Shown: positions 18,255 through 27,331, counted from the first letter of the stretch. The stretch: DNA of 64,000 nt from Xenococcus sp. MO_188.B8 (GCA_030065615.1 JASJDR010000004.1:30807-94806), one strand, 5' to 3'. Made by a program: numbers and translations. Notes: generated by a model from the letters alone, not told the origin.

Positions 18255-19301
18255 TCAAGAACAATTAACAATCAATTGATGTAATTTATCTTTAATTTCC
18301 CCATCAATAATCATTTTTTCAGCCTTAGCCAAACCTGCTTCTAAACTTGAACAAATCCCAAAACGCCAGAGATAGAAACCACCATTAAGTATGGCACTAG
18401 GAATTAATTCTAGATTACTGCCTGCTATTACTCCTTGAAGTTGCTCTACAACTTGAATCTCTGATTCTAAAGCTACATCATGACCCTGTAAATCATAATC
18501 TTGAGGATGTAACATAAATTGCCGCCAACCAGTTGTTTCATCGGATATCCCAATAATCCCTGTGCGATTGCGAGACAGATCACAACTACCTTCTAATCCC
18601 TTAATAGTTGTGTAATTCTTAACTCCTCGTAACTCAAAAGTCTGCCGAAAACGTTCTTCTGTCGGAGGATGAACAAAACCAGAAACCAAAGACACCTTGC
18701 CAACTACTGGTGACCAAATTAATTCTATGGTGGCAAAAGGTGGACGTTTACCAATCTGTGCTCGATAAGTAACTAAATTCTGTGCTTGCGGAAAATGTTG
18801 GGGAAGATAAACAAATCCGATGCCAGTTTTGGCTAAAAAAGTTTGAGCGTGATTCAAAGAAAAACCCGTAAAATCTATTCCCAATGCTTGCCAAATTTTG
18901 ACTGCAGGAATGCCATATTTCGTGGGCATGCGATCGCCACCATGCAGGATCACAGGAATCCCGACTGTAGCCAAGATTAAAGCTGTAATAGCCGTTACCG
19001 GAACAGTCCGAGACCTTCCATCATAAGGATTGCCAAAAACCACAGGAGGATAGGGAAAATTTAATTCTTTGACGGTTAGTCTTTCTCCCAACTCATCATA
19101 GGCATCCAGCATTCCCGCTAATTCTTCAGGAGTCGGACGTTTAATCCGATGAGCAATCATAAAAGCTCCTATTTGAGCGGGTGTCGCTACTTCTTGCAAC
19201 ATCATCATCGTTGCTTGAGCTGCCTCTTGGCGAGTTAAGCTCTTACTGGTATGAGTACCACTGCCAACCTTTTTTAATAGTTCTCGAAACTCATCACTCA
19301 T
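18255..19301 (-). CDS. Anthranilate phosphoribosyltransferase-family protein (348 aa)
   Basis: A nucleoside-phosphorylase-like glycosyltransferase related to TrpD. It has the N-terminal helical domain (LTRQEAAQATMMMLQ, TPAQIGAFMIAHRIKRPTPE) and the alpha/beta domain with VFGNPYDGRSRTVPVT, VILHGGDRMPTKYG and KGLEGSCDLSRNRTGI. TrpD's canonical phosphoribosyl-diphosphate loop (GTGGD) is not seen, so this is probably the second cyanobacterial paralogue of unknown substrate, not the tryptophan enzyme. The start MSDEFRELLKKVGSGTHTSK at 19301, with GGAAAAAAG upstream, fits the family; a TTG 57 bases earlier adds an unconserved tail. Confidence 0.8.
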   Translation of the reverse strand: MSDEFRELLKKVGSGTHTSKSLTRQEAAQATMMMLQEVATPAQIGAFMIAHRIKRPTPEELAGMLDAYDELGERLTVKELNFPYPPVVFGNPYDGRSRTVPVTAITALILATVGIPVILHGGDRMPTKYGIPAVKIWQALGIDFTGFSLNHAQTFLAKTGIGFVYLPQHFPQAQNLVTYRAQIGKRPPFATIELIWSPVVGKVSLVSGFVHPPTEERFRQTFELRGVKNYTTIKGLEGSCDLSRNRTGIIGISDETTGWRQFMLHPQDYDLQGHDVALESEIQVVEQLQGVIAGSNLELIPSAILNGGFYLWRFGICSSLEAGLAKAEKMIIDGEIKDKLHQLIVNCS

Positions 19302-19385
19302 GATCTTTTTTCCTTCTAGTTCCTCCTCTCTTAGTGCACGCTCGCCCTTAATTATCAAGCCTGGTGTGATCTCACCTTTCTAGAG

Positions 19386-19486
19386 CCCTCCTTTTAGGAG
19401 GGAAAAAATTGTAATTGTATCTCCGACCTCTCTCTACCTCTCTCCTGCAAGGAGAGAGAACATATGGTCTTCCCCTATAGGGGAAG
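19386..19486. repeat. Cluster of three short perfect hairpins
   Basis: Three inverted repeats lie in a row: CCCTCCT/AGGAGGG (19386-19402), CTCTCTCC/GGAGAGAG (19438-19458) and CTTCCCC/GGGGAAG (19469-19486). All carry an (A)GGAG-type core. They lie between the ntcB-like stop and the trpD-like start on the same strand. They might terminate or process a shared message, or be a decayed repeat family. Confidence 0.6.
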
Positions 19487-19506
19487 GTTGGAAGGGGTGG
19501 TAATTA

Positions 19507-20487
19507 TTATAGAGGTGTGGGGCTCGACGGATAGGGGTTTTTGATTACTTGTTCCTTGATTGTGTTTTTTACCAAATTACAAAAGTGATTGATGGGCGGT
19601 ATTTGTAAGCGATCGCAGGTTGTAACCATAACTACTTGACGTGTCAGGTGATCGTGACTATCAGAGTCTTCTGATCTTGGTTGCGGGAACTCCCCAAAAG
19701 TTGCAATCGGACGAATTGCTAAAGTTGGATCTTCATGGGAACCAATTAACGCGCCCTGGGGTAACAAAGCTAGCATATTTCCTTGACGAACGACACCGCG
19801 AAACGCATCTAGGGTATTCAATTCCATCACAGTTTTTAATTCCAAATTCTGACGAGTAAACCAATCTTGAACAAATCTTTGCATCCCATAGCCATCTTTA
19901 AAGACTACCTGAGGATATTTAGCTAATTTTTCGAGAGTAATTTGCTCATATGCAGTTAAAGGATGTTCTGCTGCCATTAAAACCGCAATTTTCTCTTCAT
20001 AGAGTGGAATAACTTCGATTTCTGCCGAATTTGTTAAAAAACGATTATTCATTACGATCGCGATATCAATTAAGCCATCTCGTAATACTTTTAAAGCGCG
20101 ATCGCTTCCTAAAGCAGTGACTCTTAACTGAGTTTCGGGGTAATCTGCACAGAATTGGGGCAAAATTGGGGGTAAATAGTGAGCACATACCGAATGAATC
20201 GCTGCCACACATAATTCTGGCTGTTTTCCTTCGATTAACTCTGCACAATCATTAGTAGCCCGTTGCCATTCCTGACAAATTCTTTGAGCGCGGGGTAATA
20301 ATTTTTCTCCTCCTACAGTTAATTTTGCTTGAGAAGTACGGTGAAATAATGGCAAACCCAAATCCTTTTCTAAAGATTGGATTTGGCGGCTAATAGTAGA
20401 CTGGGTAACACCACATTTTTTGGCTGCTTGTCCAAAATTACCGATTTCTACTACTGCCAAAAAGGTTTGTAACTGCTCAATGCGCAT
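19507..20487 (-). CDS. ntcB: LysR-type regulator, NtcB-like (326 aa)
   Basis: A LysR-type activator: an N-terminal winged HTH (MRIEQLQTFLAVVEIGNFGQ, then CGVTQSTISRQIQSLEKDLG) and an effector-binding domain with ELCVAAIHSVCAHYLPPILP, LRVTALGSDRALKVLRDGL and PQVVFKDGYGMQRFV. This pattern is that of NtcB, the nitrite-responsive co-activator of nitrate-assimilation genes, rather than of CmpR or NdhR/CcmR, which start with a different GLTLHQLKVFE-type sequence. The tail after about residue 315 (PYPSSPTPL) is unconserved. No nitrate genes are nearby. The symbol is given with moderate confidence. Confidence 0.7.
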   Translation of the reverse strand: MRIEQLQTFLAVVEIGNFGQAAKKCGVTQSTISRQIQSLEKDLGLPLFHRTSQAKLTVGGEKLLPRAQRICQEWQRATNDCAELIEGKQPELCVAAIHSVCAHYLPPILPQFCADYPETQLRVTALGSDRALKVLRDGLIDIAIVMNNRFLTNSAEIEVIPLYEEKIAVLMAAEHPLTAYEQITLEKLAKYPQVVFKDGYGMQRFVQDWFTRQNLELKTVMELNTLDAFRGVVRQGNMLALLPQGALIGSHEDPTLAIRPIATFGEFPQPRSEDSDSHDHLTRQVVMVTTCDRLQIPPINHFCNLVKNTIKEQVIKNPYPSSPTPL

Positions 20488-20644
20488 AATTTATTATTAA
20501 CTGTCAAGATGCTTAACTTGCAATTTATTCATTAAATCATGACGATATCGAATTTAAAATATTTTTTTGGTATAACAGATCACATACATGAGATATTAAG
20601 AGAGGACAAGAAAAATGTTTTCGATAGTAGGCAATAGGGATTTG

Positions 20645-21172
20645 TTAAAGATTTTCAACAGCATGAGCCAATTCTATGGCAACGCGATCGCAGTAGGGAC
20701 GAATCCACCACCACATCAGAGGAGATAACCAGCCTTTGAGGGTAATGGAGTAGGAAATATAAGTGCCACAAAGAGTAGATTCTACTTGATAAGTAATTCT
20801 CTGTTCCATACCAGGAATCGCTAAAACGCGAATACTGAGTAATTCTTTAGGACGAACATTTTCGACAAACATCTTGATCGGAATCGGGATAACTTCCGTA
20901 ACGACTTTATAAAATAAACCCGGTTTAGCAATTAAGCCTCTTGGTAAATCGGTGCTAGAAAACAAAGGATGCCAAGAGACATCGGCAATATTGATTAATC
21001 TTTGCCATAAAATATCGAGGGGAGCTTTACTGACGATACGATAAGTCTTACAAACTAAAAATTTGTAGGAGCGTTTGCTTTTTTTTGTCCAGAGTTTAAA
21101 AGAGAAACTTAGAATCACCCGACTCTCCTCATAACTATAGATACTATAGATCTGATTCTCTACTGTAACCAA
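20645..21172 (-). CDS. SRPBCC/START-like ligand-binding protein (up to 175 aa)
   Basis: A Bet v1-like fold protein with the family pattern YRIVSKAPLDILWQRLINIADVSWHP, split here as SKAPLDILWQRLINIADV, then FYKVVTEVIPIPI, RPKELLSIRVLAIP and a C-terminal amphipathic helix RVAIELAHAVENL. Proteins of this type bind or shape hydrophobic ligands. The start is uncertain: the longest frame begins at TTG 21172, and a GTG 54 bases later (RVILSF) is also possible. It is divergent from hemF. Confidence 0.65.
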   Translation of the reverse strand: MVTVENQIYSIYSYEESRVILSFSFKLWTKKSKRSYKFLVCKTYRIVSKAPLDILWQRLINIADVSWHPLFSSTDLPRGLIAKPGLFYKVVTEVIPIPIKMFVENVRPKELLSIRVLAIPGMEQRITYQVESTLCGTYISYSITLKGWLSPLMWWWIRPYCDRVAIELAHAVENL

Positions 21173-21326
21173 TATCTTGCTATTGATCCCGAATTTAGAA
21201 CGGTTTTCGTTAAGAAATTTTGCTAATTGCTACAGAAAACTCAACATTCTGGTTCAGTAGTAATTTGAAGATACCGAATTCAGGATAATCTAGATAAGGA
21301 ATTATATTTAATTGTTTACAGATATT

Positions 21327-22346
21327 ATGACAGCTATAAATACTAATAATACTGAATTTTTCGCTCCTCCAGCCGACTCCCAAGAAAGAGTCAGTCAATT
21401 CATGAAACAGTTACAGGACGAAATTTGTGCTGGGTTAGAAGAATTGGATGGGGAAGGCAAATTTAGAGAAGATAGTTGGCAAAGAGAAGAAGGCGGTGGG
21501 GGCAGATCGCGGATTCTTAATGAAGGAGCATTACTAGAACAGGGTGGAGTCAATTTCTCTGAAGTTTGGGGCAGCCAGCTTCCTCCTTCCATTCTCAAAC
21601 AACGCCCTGAAGCTGCAGGACATGGTTTCTACGCCACAGGGACATCAATGGTGCTTCATCCCCGTAGTCCCTATATCCCCACGGTACATCTTAATTATCG
21701 CTATTTTGAAGCTGGCCCAGTTTGGTGGTTTGGTGGCGGCGCAGATTTAACGCCCTATTATGGTTTTACCGAAGATGCGAGCCATTTTCATAAGAGTTTT
21801 AAAGCAGCTTGTGACAAACATCATCAGGAATATTATCCAGTGTTCAAACGTTGGTGTGATGAATATTTCTATCTCAAACATCGTCAAGAAACAAGAGGGG
21901 TAGGCGGCTTATTTTTTGATTATCAAGACGGTAAAGGAAGTCTTTATCGCGGACCAAATCCTGATGGGATAGCAGGAACCTATAGCAAGAATTTACCAGA
22001 ATTAGAACCTCGGAATTGGGAAGATTTATTTAGCTTTATTCAAGATTGTGGTCGTACTTTTTTACCAGCCTATGTCCCGATCGCCCAAAAAAGACGTAAC
22101 CTAGAATATGGCGATCGTGAACGTAATTTCCAACTCTATCGTCGAGGACGTTATGTCGAGTTCAATCTTGTTTATGATCGAGGTACTATTTTTGGATTAC
22201 AAACTAACGGACGCACCGAATCAATTTTAATGTCCTTGCCGCCTTTAGTCCGTTGGCAATATAGCTATTATCCTGAACCTAATACTCCTGAAGCAGAGCT
22301 CTATGATCTTTTCCTCAAGCCTCAAGATTGGGCTAATTGGCAATAG
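21327..22346 (+). CDS. hemF: Oxygen-dependent coproporphyrinogen III oxidase (339 aa)
   Basis: HemF decarboxylates two propionates of coproporphyrinogen III with O2 to give protoporphyrinogen IX for heme and chlorophyll. Signature segments present are [59 protein letters not shown] and [18 protein letters not shown]. Length is normal. The ATG at 21327 (MTAINTNN) is preferred to a TTG 15 bases earlier. It is followed by a GC-rich hairpin at 22378-22412. Confidence 0.96.
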   Translation: MTAINTNNTEFFAPPADSQERVSQFMKQLQDEICAGLEELDGEGKFREDSWQREEGGGGRSRILNEGALLEQGGVNFSEVWGSQLPPSILKQRPEAAGHGFYATGTSMVLHPRSPYIPTVHLNYRYFEAGPVWWFGGGADLTPYYGFTEDASHFHKSFKAACDKHHQEYYPVFKRWCDEYFYLKHRQETRGVGGLFFDYQDGKGSLYRGPNPDGIAGTYSKNLPELEPRNWEDLFSFIQDCGRTFLPAYVPIAQKRRNLEYGDRERNFQLYRRGRYVEFNLVYDRGTIFGLQTNGRTESILMSLPPLVRWQYSYYPEPNTPEAELYDLFLKPQDWANWQ

Positions 22347-22377
22347 AGAAGCAAGATGGGGAAGATAAGGTAGACAA

Positions 22378-22412
22378 GGGAAGGGAGACTAACAAAATAC
22401 TCCCCCCTTCCC
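22378..22412 (+). terminator. GC-rich hairpin downstream of hemF
   Basis: GGGAAGGGAG pairs with CTCCCCCCTTCCC across a short AT-rich loop. No T-run follows, so it may stabilise the mRNA end rather than act as a classical terminator. Confidence 0.45.
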
Positions 22413-22429
22413 AGTGCTGACCAAGAGAC

Positions 22430-22500
22430 GCCCTAAAGTATATGCGAAGCGGTATCCTTTAGGACTAGCTTCGCGTCGCGCGCCAAGAGATCGCCCCTAC
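22430..22500. repeat. Modular dispersed repeat (ATCCTTTAGGA / CTTCGCGTCGCG family)
   Basis: The modules GCGAAGCGGTATCCTTTAGG, ACTAGCTTCGCGTCGCG and GCGCCAAGAGATCGCC follow one another. The same modules recur in the transposase relic (24320-24480) and near 59330-59400. The rest of the gap to tadA holds HIP1 octamers and no gene. Confidence 0.65.
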
Positions 22501-22686
22501 CCATGATCTGTCATGAACATTGTTTAATTTGGTATTATAATTGCGATCGCCGATTTCTGAACTACTAGCGATCGCATTACCGCAAGAATCTACTTTGATT
22601 TCGACAACAAAAGACCTTTCCAGGTTATACCAATTTAAACTGGATAGCCGACAAATGAAGTAAGCTAGAAATAATTAAATAATGAT

Positions 22687-23187
22687 TCATCTTCTTTTTT
22701 GAGTGAACCAAGATTGCAGAAGTTGACGACATTCAGTTTCTGCTACACCGGCTAAAACCGCTAAATTATGATTGGAAGCAACACTATCAGGAATATTCAT
22801 TACTGTACGAATTGCTCCAGTTTTGGGATCATCAACCCCATAAACTAATAAACCAATCCTCCCATGAATGATCGCTCCTGCACACATGGGACAAGGTTCT
22901 AAGGTTACATAGAGAGTACAATCATTCAGATGCCAATTCTGTTTGACTTGGCTAGCAGCTCGTAAAGCAATAATCTCGGCATGGGCAGTCGGATCTTGAT
23001 TTCTTTCTTTACTATTAATACCTTCAGCGATCGCATTACCGTAAGAGTCTACCATGATCGCGCCCACCGGAACATCCCCACCTTCCGCTGCTTGCTGTGC
23101 TAATTCCCTAGCTTTAGCCATCCATTGTTCATGAATTAAATATTCTTTAGCGGTTAATGAAAAGAGGAAATGCGACTGATTCTTCAC
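22687..23187 (-). CDS. tadA: tRNA-specific adenosine deaminase TadA (166 aa)
   Basis: This enzyme converts adenosine-34 to inosine in the tRNA-Arg(ACG) anticodon. The zinc-deaminase motifs are intact: HAEIIAL (ligand His and catalytic Glu) and PCPMCAGAI (two Cys ligands), with QQAAEGGDVPVGAIMVD upstream. The longest frame begins at a GTG (23187); an ATG at 23121 inside EQWMAKAREL is an alternative. The C-terminal QSWFTQKRR fits the family. It is followed by a HAD phosphatase gene on the same strand upstream. Confidence 0.9.
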   Translation of the reverse strand: MKNQSHFLFSLTAKEYLIHEQWMAKARELAQQAAEGGDVPVGAIMVDSYGNAIAEGINSKERNQDPTAHAEIIALRAASQVKQNWHLNDCTLYVTLEPCPMCAGAIIHGRIGLLVYGVDDPKTGAIRTVMNIPDSVASNHNLAVLAGVAETECRQLLQSWFTQKRR

Positions 23188-23286
23188 TGTTTCAGATACT
23201 AGAAAATTAACACTACAGATTAAAAACTTACTATAATAAGTTTCTGACCTTATTTTGCGATCTAGGATTTTTCCCTTCTGCTTTCT

Positions 23287-23919
23287 TCAAGATGCGATTA
23301 CTTCTAATAGTTCGGTTGGTTCAACCGCCAAAAAATCTGGTTTATATTCTGCTAAAATTTCTTGAGAATTAAAACCCCAGCCAACAGCAATTACGCCAAT
23401 CCCACTTTTCCTGGCAGAGCGAATATCTCTAGTTTCGTCTCCAACATAGATAACGTCTGTTTTGTTTAGTTTATGTTTTCTGACAAGTTCGTTAATGATG
23501 CGATGTTTGCCAAAAATATTAGTTCCAGAATATATAAAATCAAAAAGATAATCTAGGCCATTTTTTTGCAAAAAAGCTACCACATTTTCTTGAGCATTAG
23601 AAGTGACAATCCCCAGAACATAATCTCTACGCTTTAATTCTAGTAATACTGATTTAATTCCTGTAATGGGAGAAAGTTCGGTAATTTGTTGTCCTAATTC
23701 TTTTTGAACTCTTTTAACCAAGAAAGGAATCTTGAATAAGGATATTTCTGAGCGCTTAACTATTTCTTTAGAACTAAGATTTTTTAATAGTAAAAGTTCT
23801 TCTTCATTTATCGGTTGATAACCAAACTCAGACGATAAACTGTTGGTAATATCAACAACGGCTTGATATGTGTCGGCAATTGTACCATCAAAATCAAAAA
23901 CAATAACTTTATTTGTCAT
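23287..23919 (-). CDS. HAD-family hydrolase, phosphoglycolate-phosphatase-like (210 aa)
   Basis: Motif I VFDFDGTIADT is at residues 7-17 (Asp nucleophile and acid/base). Motif II is in VLGIVTSNAQ, with motif III lysine and motif IV VIYVGDETRDIRSARK. A helical cap lies between (about 20-80). This is a subclass I HAD phosphatase resembling Gph/PGPase. In a cyanobacterium a 2-phosphoglycolate phosphatase is expected for photorespiration, but HAD substrate cannot be read from sequence. It lies 99 bases upstream of tadA. Confidence 0.8.
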   Translation of the reverse strand: MTNKVIVFDFDGTIADTYQAVVDITNSLSSEFGYQPINEEELLLLKNLSSKEIVKRSEISLFKIPFLVKRVQKELGQQITELSPITGIKSVLLELKRRDYVLGIVTSNAQENVVAFLQKNGLDYLFDFIYSGTNIFGKHRIINELVRKHKLNKTDVIYVGDETRDIRSARKSGIGVIAVGWGFNSQEILAEYKPDFLAVEPTELLEVIAS

Positions 23920-24179
23920 CTTCTTGGCAAGAATTTCAGTAGCAAACTAATTTAGTGAGCGACTAAATAATTATAATAGATTATTGCTCCTGACTTCTAT
24001 TCCAAAACTTTAGTTGTGAATGGGGACGTAGTTGAATAAGAATTATTTACTAGTTTCTTTAAGATACAAGTATTAGTTGATAGCGGTGCAAACCTAGCGA
24101 AGCTGGTGTTCGCCAAAGTCACACCGCAAAAACCAAGTTTGTTACAATCTCCTTAAATAATGTTTCTTACTCTTCTTCC

Positions 24180-24712
24180 TAGCGATTTTGTCGTTCTATC
24201 GAAAAGAGCTAACCATCTTTCTCACCATAGTCTGACCATTTCCCTACTCACTCCTAATTCTTTTGCTATTTGACGGTGATTTTGAGGTCACCGCAGCGGG
24301 CAGACCCCACGTTATCCTAAAGGATATGCGAAGCGGTATGCTTTAGCATATGCGCTTGCGCTTGCGAAGCTCTACCCGAAGGGTCTGCTCTACCCGAAGG
24401 GGCAGCGGTATCCTTTAGGACTACCTTCGGGGCGTGCCCTAAAGGACTAGCTGCGCGTCGCGGAGCGGTATCCTTATCCGAAGGGGTACCCTTTAGGGTT
24501 AGGGCGGCGAAAGACGCTTGCCCAGCTCCGTGTTCTGGGTTTATCCAGAGCACCGATCTGTTTACCCAGCTCCGTGTTCTGGGGACAAGCCCAGCTCCGT
24601 GTTCTGGGCACGCGGTGTAACGGTGACTTGTGCTATGGCGAGTCAGAATCTTTTCTAGTTCTTGCTGTTCATCATCTTCTAGCGTTAAAGGTTTGGGCAC
24701 TAATCTTGGCAT
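24180..24712 (-). pseudogene. IS630-family transposase relic split by a repeat cluster
   Basis: From ATG 24712 the frame reads MPRLVPKPLTLEDDEQQELE then KILTRHSTSH, the start of IS630-type transposases. It then runs into about 300 bases of modular repeats. The homology resumes at about 24290-24180 with NHRQIAKELGVSREMVRLW, an in-frame TGA, then ERWLALF. This is the helix-turn-helix that should follow directly. The gene is thus interrupted by repeat expansion, carries a stop and lacks the DDE catalytic part. Traces of the left part may continue to about 24130. Confidence 0.75.
24296..24612. repeat. Dense cluster of modular short repeats inside a transposase relic
   Basis: Repeated units include CCTAAAGGAT / ATCCTTTAGG, CTACCCGAAGGG (twice in tandem), GCGCTTGCGCTTGCG, GCGGTATCC, and three copies of CCCAGCTCCGTGTTCTGGG near 24518, 24567 and 24590. 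The stretch 24353-24412 is almost identical, in inverted orientation, to 44386-44445. GC content is far above the surroundings. Confidence 0.8.
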
Positions 24713-25414
24713 CTGCTCTATTCAAAAATCTTGTTTTTCTGGCCACTATTTACTCTTGTTTGACGATGACTGTAATCTAATTTAATGGTTGCTTTATCTA
24801 AGCCCACGTCCACTAGGGTTTATTAAGGAAAGATGAACGAGGAATTAGACATTAGGTATTAGAGAAAAAATATGTGTAATTAATTTTGTGTATTTACTTA
24901 TGTAAATTGACTTAGAAGTACAGGTAAAAATATTTGCTGCCAGATAGATATAAAATTATCAACAAAGCAGAAAAATTGAGTAAAAAATTACTTTAAAAAA
25001 AATAAAATAAATAAATTACAACTAAAAAAACACGGTCACAAAACTGAAAACTCATCATATTTATAGCAACTAAAATATGACATCTAGAAATTTATTTGGA
25101 TGGCAAAAACTAGGTATTTTAAAGTATTACATAAATATTTTCTAGCAGCTTGATTTCTGATTATAAAATACTTGATAGTTACTTAGTATTTAACAATTAT
25201 TGAATATTAAATACATATTTTCTGTTTATAATATAAGTAGGAACACTAATAAACAATATTTTATTCAAGTAAGAGGATTTCTGAAAAGTCTCAGTTTACA
25301 AACACTTTAGTTCGATAAAGGAATAGGACTGATCACAGCATTTTTTAAGTACAAATCAATCCTTATGATGTCGCAAAAATCACTTCTCAGAGATGCTCTA
25401 AGAAGGAGGGATTT
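24713..25414. other. AT-rich intergenic region before RTX gene
   Basis: About 700 bases with very low GC and no convincing coding frame on either strand. It probably contains the promoter of the RTX-like gene, whose ATG at 25415 is preceded by a strong AAGGAGGG. Nothing else is recognised. Confidence 0.6.
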
Positions 25415-26050
25415 ATGACTAATTTTATTAACGGCACTTCGGGTGACGATTCACTCATTGGTACTCATGGCAATGATATTATTAATGGTCTTAATGGAAA
25501 CGATACTCTCCGTGGTAGAGCTGGAGCCGATATTCTGCTCGGTGGAGCAGGGCATGATAATTTAGTCGGGGGTCGGGGTCGCGATACTCTTCGTGGCGGA
25601 GCTGGAGCCGATATTCTGCTCGGTGGAGCAGGGCATGATAGTTTAGTCGGGGGTCGGGGTCGCGATGCTATTCATGGCGGAGCTGGAGCCGATATTCTGT
25701 TTGGTGGCCCAGGGCATGATAGTTTAGTCGGGGGTCGGGGTCGCGATGCTATTCATGGCGGAGCTGGAGCCGATATTCTAGTTGGCGGCAAGGGTCTTGA
25801 TAGTCTAACTGGAGGAGCAGGAAGAGATCAGTTTAACCTAGTATCAGGTTTAACTGCTGACCGGGACATTATTCAAGATTATCAAAATGGTTTGGATCGA
25901 CTTGGACTAACTGGTAGTTTGACTTTTGGCAGTCTTGATATTAGGCAAAATGGGACAGATACCGACATTATTGAAATTGCTACCCATCAAACCCTAGCTA
26001 CTCTCATTGATGTAGATGCCTTAACTATTGACAATCATGATTTTGTATAG
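25415..26050 (+). CDS. RTX-type calcium-binding repeat protein (211 aa)
   Basis: The product is almost wholly made of nonapeptide RTX repeats (GGxGxDxLx): GTSGDDSLIG, GNDIINGLNGNDTLRG, GAGADILLGG, AGHDSLVGG and RGRDAIHG. A C-terminal segment (FNLVSGLTADRDIIQDYQNG to the end) resembles the non-repeat cap of type I-secreted proteins. No N-terminal signal peptide is visible, which fits C-terminal-signal type I secretion. It would fold as a calcium-stabilised beta roll outside the cell; no enzymatic domain is attached. The strong AAGGAGGG ribosome site and downstream terminator suggest a single-gene unit. Confidence 0.85.
   Translation: MTNFINGTSGDDSLIGTHGNDIINGLNGNDTLRGRAGADILLGGAGHDNLVGGRGRDTLRGGAGADILLGGAGHDSLVGGRGRDAIHGGAGADILFGGPGHDSLVGGRGRDAIHGGAGADILVGGKGLDSLTGGAGRDQFNLVSGLTADRDIIQDYQNGLDRLGLTGSLTFGSLDIRQNGTDTDIIEIATHQTLATLIDVDALTIDNHDFV
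25514..25783 (+). repeat. 81-bp tandem repeats within the RTX gene
   Basis: Three successive units of 81 bp (27 codons, three RTX nonapeptides each), plus partial flanks, are nearly identical in DNA. Each contains GGAGCTGGAGCCGATATTCT and then GTCGGGGGTCGGGGTCGCGA. The low divergence indicates recent unequal duplication or gene conversion. Confidence 0.8.
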
Positions 26051-26087
26051 TTTGGATTCCAAGGAAATATGTAAACTTTAGTAGGTG

Positions 26088-26117
26088 AAGGCGATCAGAA
26101 TTCTAAGATCGCCTTTT
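26088..26117 (+). terminator. Intrinsic terminator after RTX gene
   Basis: AAGGCGATC and GATCGCCTTTT form a nine-base stem around AGAATTCTAA, ending in a T-run, 38 bases after the RTX stop codon. Confidence 0.75.
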
Positions 26118-26384
26118 GCTAACTAACCTAACTATGAATAAAAGTTAAAAGCCTCTAAAATTCTCTCTTCAGATAAGCGACATTTAAAATATTAAAATAC
26201 TGCAAAGTGACATCTAATATGTTAAAAAATAAGGATTAACTTTTGAAGATTTTTAATTAATGTTAAATATATAAAAGCTATATATTAATCATTTGAGAAT
26301 CATTTGCCTTCGGCGACACTCGCTTGTTAGGATGACAAATAATTAGTTACTGTACAGTCTTTGTTAACAAATTATTGTCGTTAT

Positions 26385-26753
26385 TTAACGATAGTAAGTA
26401 ACACCGCGATATTTTAATTTAATTTTCTGCTTTTGTTTTAAAGCTTGGAGTTGTTCGATTTGTAAAGTCACATCCCAACAACGATCAAGTTTTTCTAAAT
26501 CTTCTACATGCCAACAATTTTCGATAAATTTCCTTTTATGGTTATACCAAAAAGTAATGGGATCGAAGACTGGTTTTGATTCAGGCTTACTAAAGAGTTG
26601 TGTGAGATATTTTAACCAAGGAAATTGAGGATTTATTCTTTCTTTAAGCGAGTTTCCCCGATAAACAATATCTTTGTTGCCAATAACTGTTTCTGGGGTG
26701 GCAAGTTTCGGGTTTTTATCACTATATTGAACTCCCCGATAAGTTAGTTTCAT
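26385..26753 (-). CDS. DUF4278-domain protein (122 aa)
   Basis: It has the DUF4278 hallmark at both ends: MKLTYRGVQYSDKNP at the N-terminus and LKYRGVTYYR at the C-terminus, with PETVIGNKDIVYRGNSL between. The middle (about 45-100) is helical and charged. The family is restricted mostly to cyanobacteria and has no known function. The ATG at 26753 starts exactly at the domain, so the upstream GTG at 26762 is rejected. Confidence 0.75.
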   Translation of the reverse strand: MKLTYRGVQYSDKNPKLATPETVIGNKDIVYRGNSLKERINPQFPWLKYLTQLFSKPESKPVFDPITFWYNHKRKFIENCWHVEDLEKLDRCWDVTLQIEQLQALKQKQKIKLKYRGVTYYR

Positions 26754-26928
26754 CGATATCACCTCTGTTACTCTATCATTATGAGGCGCGTTCCTTCAGG
26801 ATTTTCCAATAGTTCCTTACTTCCGTCTTTTCTAGATTGATCTACAGAAAAGATGAACGATTTATTAATCCTATTTTTATCATAATCGATAATTATAAAT
26901 GGGAAGGCTAGTTTGATAAGTATCAATA

Positions 26929-26943
26929 TGTATACTGTATACA
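26929..26943. promoter_or_regulatory. 15-bp perfect palindrome, candidate operator (distal copy)
   Basis: TGTATAC-T-GTATACA is a perfect dyad with seven-base arms. A near-identical copy lies 325 bases on, just upstream of the GntR gene. FCD-type GntR regulators bind short dyads of this kind, so autoregulation is the likely use. It lies in the 578-base gap between the DUF4278 gene and the GntR gene. Confidence 0.6.
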
Positions 26944-27253
26944 ATCTTCTGAAGAAGCACTAGTTACTGGTTATCTTAGAAATTCCTAGAAAATTTACCA
27001 TCTAGCCAAACTGAAACTTTGATTTCAGCAATGAAAAATTGACAGTTCGTAATTATTAATCATCCATCATCAACTCTTAAAATATGTCTTATTACAGATT
27101 GTCCTTAACTACGAAGAAGGCTCAGAATATTCTATTCCTGATGGTGACAATACCTCTTTCAGCATTGATAATTCATAATTTAAAAGAAGTTGTTAAAGAT
27201 TTAGCAGAACAACTAGAACTAGACTATAAAAGCTTCATTAAATTGATTTTTAA

Positions 27254-27268
27254 TGTATACTGTATACG
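27254..27268. promoter_or_regulatory. Second copy of the TGTATAC dyad, proximal to the GntR gene
   Basis: TGTATACTGTATACG matches the 26929 site at 14 of 15 positions and lies 63 bases before the GntR ATG. The core GTATAC-T-GTATAC is intact. Confidence 0.6.
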
Positions 27269-27296
27269 TAAAATTGACAATATTATTTTTAATTAA

Positions 27297-27320
27297 AAAC
27301 TTAGTCCTATCGCTAAGTTT
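27297..27320 (+). terminator. Hairpin just before the GntR gene
   Basis: The stem AAACTTAG / CTAAGTTT has eight perfect pairs and an eight-base loop, ending 11 bases before the GntR ATG. It could be a leader hairpin hiding the start region or the end of a short upstream transcript; no T-run beyond TTT. Confidence 0.4.
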
Positions 27321-27331
27321 GAGTTCTGCCT

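Noticed and set aside
24317..24712. Intact 131-residue gene
   Set aside because: Only the first 30 or so residues are transposase; the rest is translated repeat.
27084..27296. 70-codon rightward frame before the GntR gene
   Set aside because: No ribosome site; its 3' end contains the second TGTATAC operator copy. A real small gene cannot be excluded.
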